Source: Propionibacteriaceae bacterium (GTDB lineage: Bacteria; Actinomycetota; Actinomycetes; Propionibacteriales; Propionibacteriaceae). From it: a stretch of DNA of 17,138 nt. Position 1 is the stretch's first letter. Each line of letters starts with the position of its first letter. Under the pieces are notes generated by a model, which searched no databases, was not told the DNA's origin, and saw nothing but the letters and a program-made list of their open reading frames with translations. The DNA lies in NCBI GenBank assembly GCA_030538175.1, contig JAUNUL010000019.1, positions 1-17,138 of the forward strand. The letters run 5' to 3'. The position numbers were made by a program, and so were the translations under genes. Below, one piece after another: positions 8,683 through 14,867 of this stretch.

Positions 8683-8822
8683 TGCTGGGAACCAACCGAG
8701 CCACCCCGGTCGTCCAAAGCCTGTCACCCCGCCGCCATGGTGCCCACGAGGTGACAGTCAGGCGCGTGAATTCGAGACAATTCAGCGACGCAATGCCTCC
8801 ACCGAATGTGAGGAATCCGTGA
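8679..8822 (+). CDS. Possible 47-residue bridging ORF between sigM and the anti-sigma gene
   Basis: An ATG-initiated ORF of 47 residues (MMLGTNRATPVVQSLS...NVRNP) starts on the ATGA that ends sigM and stops on the GTGA that starts the anti-sigma gene. It therefore has 4-nt overlaps at both ends and exactly fills a gap that would otherwise interrupt coupling. It is basic, has no recognisable domain, membrane segment or signal peptide, and has no strong ribosome binding site beyond the sigM 3' end. It may be translated mainly so that ribosomes reach the anti-sigma start, or it may be an accident of a GC-rich leader. Confidence that it makes a functional peptide is low. Confidence 0.3.
   Translation: MMLGTNRATPVVQSLSPRRHGAHEVTVRRVNSRQFSDAMPPPNVRNP
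8687..8714 (+). promoter_or_regulatory. Candidate ECF (SigM-type) promoter just downstream of sigM
   Basis: GGGAAC (8687-8692) and CGTC (8711-8714) are separated by 18 nt. GGAAC and CGTC are the usual -35 and -10 cores recognised by many actinobacterial ECF sigma factors, SigM included. If used, it would start a transcript roughly 100 nt before the anti-sigma start, giving separate SigM-dependent expression of the anti-sigma and metallopeptidase genes. The spacer is slightly long, and the match was made by eye. Confidence 0.35.
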
Positions 8823-9238
8823 CAGATCGAGCGCGCGAACACAGCTCAGCAGAACACGTGACCCTCGACCTCCTCGCGGACGCCGACGAAGAGCTGTTGA
8901 CCGCGGTCGAACAGGCACGGGTCGACGCCCATCTTCGCGATTGCGCGGAGTGTCGGGAGCTGGCCCAGGAACTGACCGACGCGACTGCCGCAGTCCGGGA
9001 GCTGTCGGCGCCAGCCATGCCCGCAGACGTGTTGGAACGACTCACCAACGCCGTCCGGGCGGAGTCCGAACGGCGGGCCACCGGCATCGCCGCCGCTGAG
9101 GAAGAGGCCGGCATCGCCGATGCGTCGAAGCGCACCGACATCGGCAGCTTCCGCCAGAACCCACTGATGGGCAAGACCCTGTCGCCCGAGCAGGCGCATC
9201 TGGTCGGCCGCACCTGGCCCACTGGATCACAGGGCTAG
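8819..9238 (+). CDS. Zinc-binding (ZAS-type) anti-sigma factor, probably controlling SigM
   Basis: A 139-residue protein expected to bind SigM and hold it inactive. It has the HXXXCXXC core of zinc-associated anti-sigma domains as H38, C42 and C45 (AHLRDCAECREL), with an upstream His (H13) as a possible extra zinc ligand. Start GTG 8819 is preceded by GAGGAA at good spacing and overlaps the stop of the small ORF before it. No hydrophobic segment long enough to cross the membrane is present; the C-terminal half is Glu/Ala-rich and polar (IAAAEEEAGIADASKRT). It therefore looks cytosolic, more like redox-sensing RsrA-type factors than membrane-anchored ones. Position after sigM matches Rv3912. 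Whether the Cys pair responds to oxidants is inference. It ends 7 nt before the metallopeptidase gene. Confidence 0.8.
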   Translation: MTDRAREHSSAEHVTLDLLADADEELLTAVEQARVDAHLRDCAECRELAQELTDATAAVRELSAPAMPADVLERLTNAVRAESERRATGIAAAEEEAGIADASKRTDIGSFRQNPLMGKTLSPEQAHLVGRTWPTGSQG

Positions 9239-9245
9239 TTTCTTT

Positions 9246-10244
9246 ATGTCGTCGCCCGTCAAGAAAACGCCGGTGTCCCCTCGGGGCACCGGCGTGTTGC
9301 TGGCGATCGGTGGTGTGGTGATGTCATTCATCCTCATCGCCGGGCTGACACTGGTGGTCCTCTTGCGGAGCCCTGTTGGGACGAGCCTGCGTACCGGTGG
9401 TGACGTCACCGCAACGACGCCAGCCACGGCCGATCCCACGGCGGCGGCGGAGCCACCTTCTACTGAGCCCGGTCGACGACGCCCCGGGCACCCCACCGGC
9501 AGCCCTACCCCGGCACTGGGCAGCCTGGCCGAGGCCGAAGGGCTGGCCGAGAACGTCCTGACGACCGTGCGGCTGTCCGACACGTCCTGTCCTGATTTCC
9601 GGCTCAAGCGTGAGCCTGTCGACGAAGCTGAACTGCACGCCTATCTCGAAGCCCAGGTCGACTGCCTGATGGCCGTGACCCAGCAACCGTTCGAGGATGC
9701 GGGGGTCTCCATCGCCCGACCCGTCATCGCACCGGAATCCGAGCGGGATCAGTCGATCTGCGAGATCGAGGCCGATGAGCCGGAAGACTGGGCCGGGCTC
9801 TATTGCGGTGCCAACTCCACGATCTATTACCGCACCGAGTGGCGGCCGGAGAACCCACTGCACTATGCCGAGGTCATCGCCCACGAGTTCGCCCACCACC
9901 TGCAGTACGAATCGGGTGTCCTGTCCCAGGTGGGTCGAGCACAGCTTGCGACCCGGACGGAACCGAACGGCGGGGCGAAAGAGCAGGAACTGTCCCGGCG
10001 CGTGGAGCTGCAGGCCGAGTGTCTCACGGGTGCGGCGGTCGGACCCCACGGGCCGTTCGCGGTGCAGCCCGATGAGCTGGCGGAATTGCTGACCACCCGG
10101 ACATCCGTGCCCCCGGAATGGGCCGCCACGCACGGGACCGGTCAGGCTCAAACCCGTTGGTTCAAGGCGGGCGCAGGAGCGACCGGGCCGGAGCGGCTCG
10201 CGACGTGCAACACGTTCGCCGCACCGGCCGAGCTCGTCGACTGA
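9246..10244 (+). CDS. Membrane-anchored YpfJ-like zinc metallopeptidase
   Basis: A 332-residue protein. One N-terminal membrane helix (GVLLAIGGVVMSFILIAG, about 16-33) and a Thr/Pro/Ala-rich linker (about 50-90) display a catalytic domain outside the membrane. The zinc signature HEFAHH covers residues 213-218 (HEXXH = H213, E214, H217), with a likely third ligand E258 in ELQAECLTGA, the arrangement of the neutral zinc metallopeptidase family (YpfJ, PF04228). At least six cysteines in the extracytoplasmic part suggest disulfides. The substrate is unknown. ATG 9246 has no clear ribosome binding site and may rely on coupling to the anti-sigma stop 7 nt upstream; GTG 9273 or GTG 9294 are in-frame alternatives. 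Location in the sigM unit suggests an envelope-stress role, possibly clearing damaged exported proteins, but this is inference. Confidence 0.85.
   Translation: MSSPVKKTPVSPRGTGVLLAIGGVVMSFILIAGLTLVVLLRSPVGTSLRTGGDVTATTPATADPTAAAEPPSTEPGRRRPGHPTGSPTPALGSLAEAEGLAENVLTTVRLSDTSCPDFRLKREPVDEAELHAYLEAQVDCLMAVTQQPFEDAGVSIARPVIAPESERDQSICEIEADEPEDWAGLYCGANSTIYYRTEWRPENPLHYAEVIAHEFAHHLQYESGVLSQVGRAQLATRTEPNGGAKEQELSRRVELQAECLTGAAVGPHGPFAVQPDELAELLTTRTSVPPEWAATHGTGQAQTRWFKAGAGATGPERLATCNTFAAPAELVD
9267..9295 (+). other. Strong hairpin across the 5' end of the metallopeptidase gene
   Basis: ACGCCGGTG-T-CCCC (9267-9280) pairs with GGGGCACCGGCGT (9283-9295): 13 base pairs with a single bulged T and a 2-nt formal loop that would open slightly. 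It lies 29-57 nt after the anti-sigma stop, inside the first codons of the annotated peptidase. It could reduce read-through or translation, or act as an mRNA-processing site. AAGAAAAC precedes it, but no T-run follows on this strand. Confidence 0.45.
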
Positions 10245-10273
10245 GGGTCCATGCGCCCGCCACGCCCGCTAAG

Positions 10274-10302
10274 ACCGTCGACGTCCGCCGGACGATGACG
10301 GT
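10274..10302 (+). terminator. Candidate terminator hairpin after the sigM-metallopeptidase unit
   Basis: ACCGTC-GA-CGTCC (10274-10286) pairs with GGACG-AT-GACGGT (10290-10302): 11 base pairs, one 2x2 internal loop and a GCC loop. It begins 30 nt after the metallopeptidase stop, in the convergent gap with the next gene. There is no proper T-tract (GCGTTCCCC follows), which is common in GC-rich actinobacteria. Confidence 0.45.
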
Positions 10303-10381
10303 GCGTTCCCCGAGTGGCTTGGCGCAGAGGCGCTGGCTTCCGCAGCGATGTCCGCCCGAACCCACCCCGATGTCCATCGAC

Positions 10382-10401
10382 CGGTGCGTTGCCTGGCACC
10401 G
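10382..10401 (-). terminator. Weak hairpin downstream of the isomerase gene
   Basis: CGGTGC (10382-10387) and GCACCG (10396-10401) form a perfect 6-bp stem with an 8-nt loop, about 47 nt past the leftward stop of the maleylpyruvate isomerase gene. No T-run follows on the reverse strand. It is a possible terminator for the leftward catabolic transcript, with low certainty. Confidence 0.25.
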
Positions 10402-10409
10402 CTAAGGCT

Positions 10410-10460
10410 CGAAGGTCGGCTCAGAACCAGAGGGTCCGAAGGCCGGCTCAGAACCAGGGG
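10410..10460. repeat. 27-bp-period tandem duplication at the 3' end of the isomerase gene
   Basis: Two copies of a 24-mer (CGAAGG, then Y, then CGGCTCAGAACCAG, then RGG) start at 10410 and 10437 and differ at only two positions. The second copy contains the last codons and the stop of the leftward isomerase gene. The first copy repeats them immediately downstream, in the same frame, giving a second Trp-Phe-stop. The nine-codon period suggests recent slippage or unequal exchange. Confidence 0.8.
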
Positions 10461-11173
10461 CCGATGTCGGGGAGTGTCCCCTGACCGAGCACTTTGACCT
10501 TGCCCCCGGGGCGACCACCGAGCCAGGCGACCACATCGCTGGCACGGCCCATCACCCGCATCGCGTCACCGGGCCCCTCCAACCGCCAGCCCTCACCGGT
10601 GTCCTGGGAGAGGATCTCCAGGGTCTGCGGTGTCTCATGCCCGCGCTCGCTAATGATCTGCGAGATGAACGCCCCGAGAAACTCCACGGGCAGTCGACCG
10701 AGGGTGACCACCTCGCTGGTGTCACGGTCACCGTCTTCGGGGCCGGGGGTGCTGAGATCGGTCGCGTGGATCAACAATTCGCTCGCTACCTGGAACAGAA
10801 CCTCGGCGGCCACGTGTTCCTGGCCATCGAAGTCGACCGGATCTGCCCAGTCACCGCGGTTCGGACGGAGCGCGAGGGCTGCGTTCAGTTCCTTCGCGAC
10901 CAGGCGATAGGCCTCCCGGAGCTCGGGGCCGGTGTCCGGTGCTTCGGTCACGGCAGCCTCGTCGGGTGTCGAACCCGGATCGTCGGTGCCCGGATTGAGC
11001 GCTGTGGCGGCGTCGGCCACGAGCTCGATCACGTGCCAGGCGAGCTCCGCACGAGTGAAGCCGCCCAGCGATGACGGCAGCGGGAACTGGTCATCGTCGA
11101 GAGCAGCGAGCACTTTCGCGAAGGTGTCGGCGCCCAGTCGCGCCCAGTGCAGGGAATCAGCCAGATCAGGCAT
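10448..11173 (-). CDS. Mycothiol-dependent maleylpyruvate isomerase family protein
   Basis: A 241-residue DinB-fold protein of the MDMPI family. The well-studied member isomerises maleylpyruvate to fumarylpyruvate with mycothiol as cofactor in the gentisate pathway. The zinc ligands fit: H47 in LAWHVIELV, then E132 and H136 in SELLIHATDL (the EXXXH pair). The C-terminal part (RVMGRASDVVAWLGGRPGG) has the usual MDMPI C-terminal pattern. Length matches the family. The ATG at 11173 lies within the last 8 nt of the upstream hydrolase gene (ATGCCTGA overlap), so the two are translationally coupled and probably work in sequence. MDMPI-fold proteins also include uncharacterised thiol S-transferases, so the pathway assignment rests mainly on the neighbours. 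The stop lies within a tandem duplication. Confidence 0.83.
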   Translation of the reverse strand: MPDLADSLHWARLGADTFAKVLAALDDDQFPLPSSLGGFTRAELAWHVIELVADAATALNPGTDDPGSTPDEAAVTEAPDTGPELREAYRLVAKELNAALALRPNRGDWADPVDFDGQEHVAAEVLFQVASELLIHATDLSTPGPEDGDRDTSEVVTLGRLPVEFLGAFISQIISERGHETPQTLEILSQDTGEGWRLEGPGDAMRVMGRASDVVAWLGGRPGGKVKVLGQGTLPDIGPWF

Positions 11174-12011
11174 CCAGGACCTCCTCGTTGACGGCCCGAT
11201 TGTGGCATCGACCGAGATGTTCTATCTCAGTGACCACCTCAGCACCGGCGGACAGATAGCGCGGGGGTTTGCGCGCGTGGCCGACGCCGCCCGAGGTGCC
11301 GGAGGCGATGACGTCGCCGGGCTTGAGGGTGAGGATCGTCGAGATGTACTGCACCAACGCAACCGGATCGAACACCAGGTCGCGGGTGTTGTCGGCCTGC
11401 ATGACCTCCCCGTCGACGAGGCAGCGCACGTCGAGGGTGGGGCGTACTCCCCCCGGCAGCTCATCGGGGGTGACGAGCCAGGGCCCGAACGGCGCCGACC
11501 GCTCCCACGTCTTGCCCTGGTCCCACATGAGCGTGCGGTTCTGCCAATCGCGCATGGAGATGTCGTTGAGCACCGCGAACCCGGCGATCGCAGCCTCGGC
11601 TTGGGCAGGGGTGGCGCGGCGTACGGGACGGCCGACGATGATCGCCAACTCACACTCCCAGTCGACCTTGTCCGATTCCGGCGGAAGCTGGATATCGTCA
11701 CGGGCACCAATCAGGGCTTCGGGGTACTTCGTGAACAACGTCGGGTATTCCGGCGCCTCACGCCCCATCTCGAGAATGTGGTTGAGGTAGTTCTGACCGA
11801 CACACACGATCTTTCCCGGCCAGGTGACGACCGGCGCATAGTCGGCGTTGGCCAGGCCGATGCGAGGTCCGTCCTCGGTGGCCGCCGCGGCGAAACGGTC
11901 CGGGTCGGCCAGGAGCGCATCAACGTTCGGCGCGTCGAGCACCACCGCCTCGTCGTCCTCGATCCGAATCGCCGTGGTGGCGCCTTCGTGGCGCAGGGTT
12001 GCGAGCTTCAT
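11166..12011 (-). CDS. FAH-family hydrolase, likely fumarylpyruvate hydrolase
   Basis: A 281-residue member of the fumarylacetoacetate hydrolase family, which cleaves C-C bonds of acylpyruvates. In a gentisate route it would split fumarylpyruvate into fumarate and pyruvate. Family signatures in order: VCVGQNYLNHILEMG, then LFTKYPEALIGARDDIQLP, the metal-binding VDWECELAIIVGRP, then VLNDISMRDWQ, GKTWERSAPFGPW, and finally GDVIASGTSGGVGHARKP. ATG 12011 is chosen because GGAGGAGG sits directly upstream and the protein then begins MKLATLRHEG, as is normal for the family; the frame stays open further upstream without family similarity. The gene overlaps the isomerase by 8 nt. A separate promoter is likely, since a terminator-like hairpin lies between it and the hydroxylase gene. 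Related family members act on other 2-oxo acids, so the substrate is inferred from context. Confidence 0.88.
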   Translation of the reverse strand: MKLATLRHEGATTAIRIEDDEAVVLDAPNVDALLADPDRFAAAATEDGPRIGLANADYAPVVTWPGKIVCVGQNYLNHILEMGREAPEYPTLFTKYPEALIGARDDIQLPPESDKVDWECELAIIVGRPVRRATPAQAEAAIAGFAVLNDISMRDWQNRTLMWDQGKTWERSAPFGPWLVTPDELPGGVRPTLDVRCLVDGEVMQADNTRDLVFDPVALVQYISTILTLKPGDVIASGTSGGVGHARKPPRYLSAGAEVVTEIEHLGRCHNRAVNEEVLDA

Positions 12012-12189
12012 AGGTCCTCCTCCGAACGCCGTCGATCCTAGGGCCTCGCATGGAGAGCACCGGCCCAGAACATCAGATCGCCACCAAGCGAACATCCGCT
12101 CTGGCCGACGAGCTGATGGCGCCCAGGTGTCACGCTTCGCTCGCCCGTCCAACCAGCCCAGCGTCAGCGTCCGGGGACCCGGTCAAATG

Positions 12190-12205
12190 TCGCATCACAT
12201 TGCGA
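12190..12205. promoter_or_regulatory. Candidate operator dyad upstream of the FAH-isomerase pair
   Basis: TCGCA (12190-12194) and TGCGA (12201-12205) are inverted with a 6-nt spacer, and outer CAA...TTG triplets extend the symmetry to 8 of 11 positions per arm. On the reverse strand the dyad ends just before TTGACC, a -35-like hexamer. It could be an operator for a pathway regulator. No matching site was seen elsewhere in the window. Confidence 0.3.
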
Positions 12206-12266
12206 TTGTTGCCGCCACTTCGTCCATGGACCCCCGTTTTAGTGCGGTGTTTTACCACGGCCCGAA

Positions 12267-12306
12267 CAAAGAAGCGGGCCCCCCCGGGTAGGGCCGGGCC
12301 GCCTTT
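12267..12306 (-). terminator. Terminator-like hairpin after the FAD hydroxylase gene
   Basis: Reading leftward, AGAAAGGCGG opens a GC-rich stem that closes at CCGC and continues into TTCTTTG. The stem has small bulges but is dense in G-C pairs. The A-rich 5' and T-rich 3' flanks make it look like a possibly bidirectional intrinsic terminator. It starts about 20 nt after the hydroxylase stop and suggests the hydroxylase and the hydrolase-isomerase pair are separate transcripts. Confidence 0.45.
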
Positions 12307-12324
12307 CTGTCTATCGCCGGCTGA

Positions 12325-13527
12325 TCAGAGCCAGGTGCCACCCGAATGGTCGTTTGGCTCTTCTTCATCGGCCTTGAACGAGTGGATCCAATCCAGGTGC
12401 CGGTCCCAGGCGTCGGCTGACGCCAGCCGGGCATTCCGCTCATCTGCCCGGGGGCCATCGGGCAGGTGTAGAACATCAGCATTGGTGATCGAGGCGAACT
12501 GAATCTTCCGTGTCCGCCCGCGACGGAGCCGCTCGAACTCCGCTCGCGCCGCGTCCAGATCAGTGTTCGACCCGAGCTGGTCTGCCAGCACGATCGCGTC
12601 CTCGATCGACGTATTCGCACCCTGACCGTGGTGCGGCACCAGCGCATGGGCCGCGTCACCGATCAGCGTGATCCGACCCTTCGACCAGCGGCCCAACGGC
12701 GGCCGATGGAACAGCGCCCACCGCTCACCACACGACACCGCCGAGATCATTTCCACGATCGCCGGGTGCTTGTCGTGCCAGCGCGACAGCTTCTCCTCGT
12801 CGTTCGACGGCGCGATCCACCCCTTCTCCTCCCACGGCAGACCGTTGCGCTCGACCAGGAAGAAGTTGTGGTCGCCATTCGCACCGATCGGATAATGCAG
12901 GCAATGCTGACCCGGCATCATCCAGAACTGGATCGCCTCCGGATCAGGCATCGACGGCATCTTGTCCGGCGTCACCACCCCGCGGAAGGCATACGCCCCC
13001 GAATAGTAAGCATCGTCATAACCCAGCAGGAGTCGGCGTACGGTCGAACGGGCACCATCGGCACCGATCACCAGGTCCGCGGTCGCGCTCGACCCGTCGG
13101 CGAACTTGAGCACCGCCTCGTTGCCGGAGTCGTCGATCTCGACCAGCCGCTTGCTCAGCTCGATCTTGTCCATGCCCACGGCCTGCGACAGCACGACCTG
13201 CAGGTCGGCACGGTGGATGCCGACATACGGCGCGCCATAGCGACCCTTGTAGTCGAACCGCATTTCGGCGATCTTGTCGCCGTCGCGGGCGTCGCGATAG
13301 ATGAGGGCCTGCACCTCGTACCAGACCTTCGCGATCGCCTCGCCGAGCCCGAGCCGGCCGGTATAGAACCGTGTCGCATTCGCTGAGAGGGCAACCGCCG
13401 CACCCACTTCGCGGAGCTCGTCGGCCTGCTCATAGATGGTGGCGTCCAGGCCCTTCTGCCGCAGCGCCAGGGCCAACGTGAGCCCACCGATGCCGCCGCC
13501 GACGATCGCGATCCGCAGATCCTTCAT
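12325..13527 (-). CDS. Class A FAD-dependent aromatic hydroxylase (salicylate / 3-hydroxybenzoate / 6-hydroxynicotinate type)
   Basis: A 400-residue flavoprotein monooxygenase that hydroxylates an aromatic ring using NAD(P)H and O2. The FAD-binding Rossmann motif is RIAIVGGGIGG (residues 5-15) with the ribose-binding Glu33 (IYEQA). The second motif is GADGARSTVR (about 155-164) and the third is LIGDAAHALVPHHGQGA (about 287-303), followed by IEDAIVLADQLG. GRYGAPYVGIHRADLQVVL carries the conserved HRADL segment. Length and motifs match NahG, 3-hydroxybenzoate 6-hydroxylase and NicC relatives; the substrate cannot be told apart by eye. With the isomerase and hydrolase nearby, a route making gentisate, for example from 3-hydroxybenzoate, is the simplest reading. 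ATG 13527 has GGAGG and GAGGA upstream. The gene lies 86 nt downstream of the PucR-type regulator, which probably controls it. Confidence 0.88.
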   Translation of the reverse strand: MKDLRIAIVGGGIGGLTLALALRQKGLDATIYEQADELREVGAAVALSANATRFYTGRLGLGEAIAKVWYEVQALIYRDARDGDKIAEMRFDYKGRYGAPYVGIHRADLQVVLSQAVGMDKIELSKRLVEIDDSGNEAVLKFADGSSATADLVIGADGARSTVRRLLLGYDDAYYSGAYAFRGVVTPDKMPSMPDPEAIQFWMMPGQHCLHYPIGANGDHNFFLVERNGLPWEEKGWIAPSNDEEKLSRWHDKHPAIVEMISAVSCGERWALFHRPPLGRWSKGRITLIGDAAHALVPHHGQGANTSIEDAIVLADQLGSNTDLDAARAEFERLRRGRTRKIQFASITNADVLHLPDGPRADERNARLASADAWDRHLDWIHSFKADEEEPNDHSGGTWL

Positions 13528-13613
13528 TCCTCAGGTCCTCCCCGTTGAGTGGATGCTCTTCAAGCTTGGCACCAGCCTAGGAGTCGGCATTGTGTCGCGT
13601 CGTGGGGCATTCT

Positions 13614-14831
13614 TCAGGAATTTTGCACTGACAGATCCGACACTTTGTCGGAATATGGGTCATGCCTGGCCATCAAGCCTGCGAGTTCTGCGATCCGGAG
13701 GCCCGTATGCAGTTCCCGACGGACGAGCCCATCGGCGAGATCGACCGCGGCGACAGCGCGGATGCGGTCGAGGCGGTAGTACAGCGTCGATCGGTGAATA
13801 TGCAGGGCCCGTGCGGTCGCGGCTGCGTCGCCGCCGTGGGCGAGGTACGCCGACAGGGTGTCCAAGACGTCCGGTCCCAATCCAGCGGTGAGCAGCCGGT
13901 GTACCGGATCTGGCAGGTCGGCCAACGTCAGGTCCGCCAATGGCAGGCGGATCAGCAGCCGATCCAGCCCGAGATCGGTCCAGGTCAGCACCGGCTCGGG
14001 TGCCGCGGTCGCGCAGCCAACCCGCCACGCATCCCGGGCCCGAGCGAACGACTCGCCGACTGCCATCAGGTCCGGCACGAGTGGGCCCAGCCCGGCACGG
14101 ACGCCCGCGTATTCACCAAGAATCCGGACCAAACGCTCTGCCACGACCGGCCGCGGGAAGACGAGGATCCCCAACCCGTCGCCGAGGGCTGCGCCGGCAA
14201 CAGAAGCGGTCGACGTCCGGCCCACAAAATCGATGATCGCCTCGACCGCGATCCGGGCCGTCGCGTCCGCCTGCGCCGGATCAAACCTGGGATCCCGAGG
14301 GTCCGGCCCGACCGCGACCGCCGAATACTGCCGCGACCCTCCCAACAGGCCCTCGTCGACCAAGGCCGAGGCAGCTGCCCGGCGCCGTTCCGGATCACTT
14401 GCCAGCACACCCTCCAGCAGGGCACGGACCCGGTTGCGGTCGCGCTCGGCGTACAAGGTCCGCAGCGACAGCAACAAACCCAACTCACCGGCATGCTCGG
14501 CCACATGGCCCGCAACCGGCCGCGGCAGCGCCGCTTCTTCCGGCTCGAGCGCCAGCAGCAGGAAGCCGACCCGATGCCGGTGGTCCCGCAGCGGCGTGAA
14601 CACGACCGGCCCGATCCCCGGAATGTCCTGCGTGATCGGGCCCGCGCCGCCTGGCGGCACCTGCCAGGAATCGCTGTGGGCCAGCACGACCGACAGGCGC
14701 GCGCGATCGAGGTCGGCTTCGTGAATCGAGTACGCCACCACCCGGAGCCGCTCATCGGTGACCACCAGACGGCGGTCGATCAGCTCCGACAAATCCTGGA
14801 GCGCATCGTGCAGATCAGCTATGGGCGCCAC
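13614..14831 (-). CDS. PucR/CdaR-type transcriptional regulator
   Basis: A 405-residue regulator. The C-terminus holds the PucR-type helix-turn-helix: LSAYLAHGGDAAATARALH followed by IHRSTLYYRLDRIRAV (about 324-358), the part most conserved in the family. The middle section (about 145-300, with LVFPRPVVAERLVRILGEY and GLGPLVPDLMAVGESF) resembles the GGDEF-like CdaR domain. The N-terminal part resembles a ligand-sensing domain (LIDRRLVVTDERLRVVAYS). GTG 14831 is preferred: it is preceded by a TACGCT -10-like box at 6 nt, fitting a leaderless mRNA, and the protein then begins just before conserved sequence. The frame is open to an ATG at 14915, but that start would overlap the CAP gene. It is probably the local regulator of the downstream aromatic genes. 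PucR proteins regulate purine, proline, polyketide and aromatic metabolism, so the inducer is unknown. Confidence 0.85.
   Translation of the reverse strand: MAPIADLHDALQDLSELIDRRLVVTDERLRVVAYSIHEADLDRARLSVVLAHSDSWQVPPGGAGPITQDIPGIGPVVFTPLRDHRHRVGFLLLALEPEEAALPRPVAGHVAEHAGELGLLLSLRTLYAERDRNRVRALLEGVLASDPERRRAAASALVDEGLLGGSRQYSAVAVGPDPRDPRFDPAQADATARIAVEAIIDFVGRTSTASVAGAALGDGLGILVFPRPVVAERLVRILGEYAGVRAGLGPLVPDLMAVGESFARARDAWRVGCATAAPEPVLTWTDLGLDRLLIRLPLADLTLADLPDPVHRLLTAGLGPDVLDTLSAYLAHGGDAAATARALHIHRSTLYYRLDRIRAVAAVDLADGLVRRELHTGLRIAELAGLMARHDPYSDKVSDLSVQNS
13636..13652. promoter_or_regulatory. Perfect 17-bp dyad at the 3' end of the PucR-type gene, upstream of the hydroxylase
   Basis: TCCGACA (13636-13642), CTT, TGTCGGA (13646-13652) form an exact inverted repeat. 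It lies within the last codons of the regulator gene and about 110 nt before the hydroxylase ATG on the reverse strand. The size and symmetry suit a dimeric regulator operator. As an RNA hairpin it has only a 3-nt loop and no T-run follows, so a terminator is less likely. Confidence 0.35.
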
Positions 14832-14837
14832 GGGGGC

Positions 14838-14867
14838 AGCGTAATCCGCATGACGCTTGCGGGTCAG
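14838..14867 (-). promoter_or_regulatory. Candidate promoter for a leaderless PucR-type regulator transcript
   Basis: On the reverse strand CTGACC (14867-14862) and TACGCT (14843-14838) are 18 nt apart, and the second ends 6 nt before GTG 14831. No ribosome binding site precedes that GTG. The -35-like box overlaps the stop codon of the CAP-domain gene, implying the regulator can be transcribed independently. Confidence 0.45.

Larger units (their letters stand above)
12012..12324. other. 313-bp intergenic region in the leftward catabolic block
   Basis: No convincing gene. It holds, going leftward from the hydroxylase stop, a terminator-like hairpin (12267-12306), a TCGCA-N6-TGCGA dyad (12190-12205) beside a TTGACC -35-like hexamer (reverse complement of 12181-12186), and finally the GGAGGAGG ribosome binding site of the hydrolase gene. 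No clear -10 box follows the TTGACC. ORFs crossing the region have no recognisable similarity. Confidence 0.6.

Noticed and set aside
8255..8818. Extension of the anti-sigma frame upstream into sigM
   Set aside because: The frame is open, but the extension overlaps the sigM coding sequence out of frame, and GTG 8819 has a good GAGGAA ribosome binding site.
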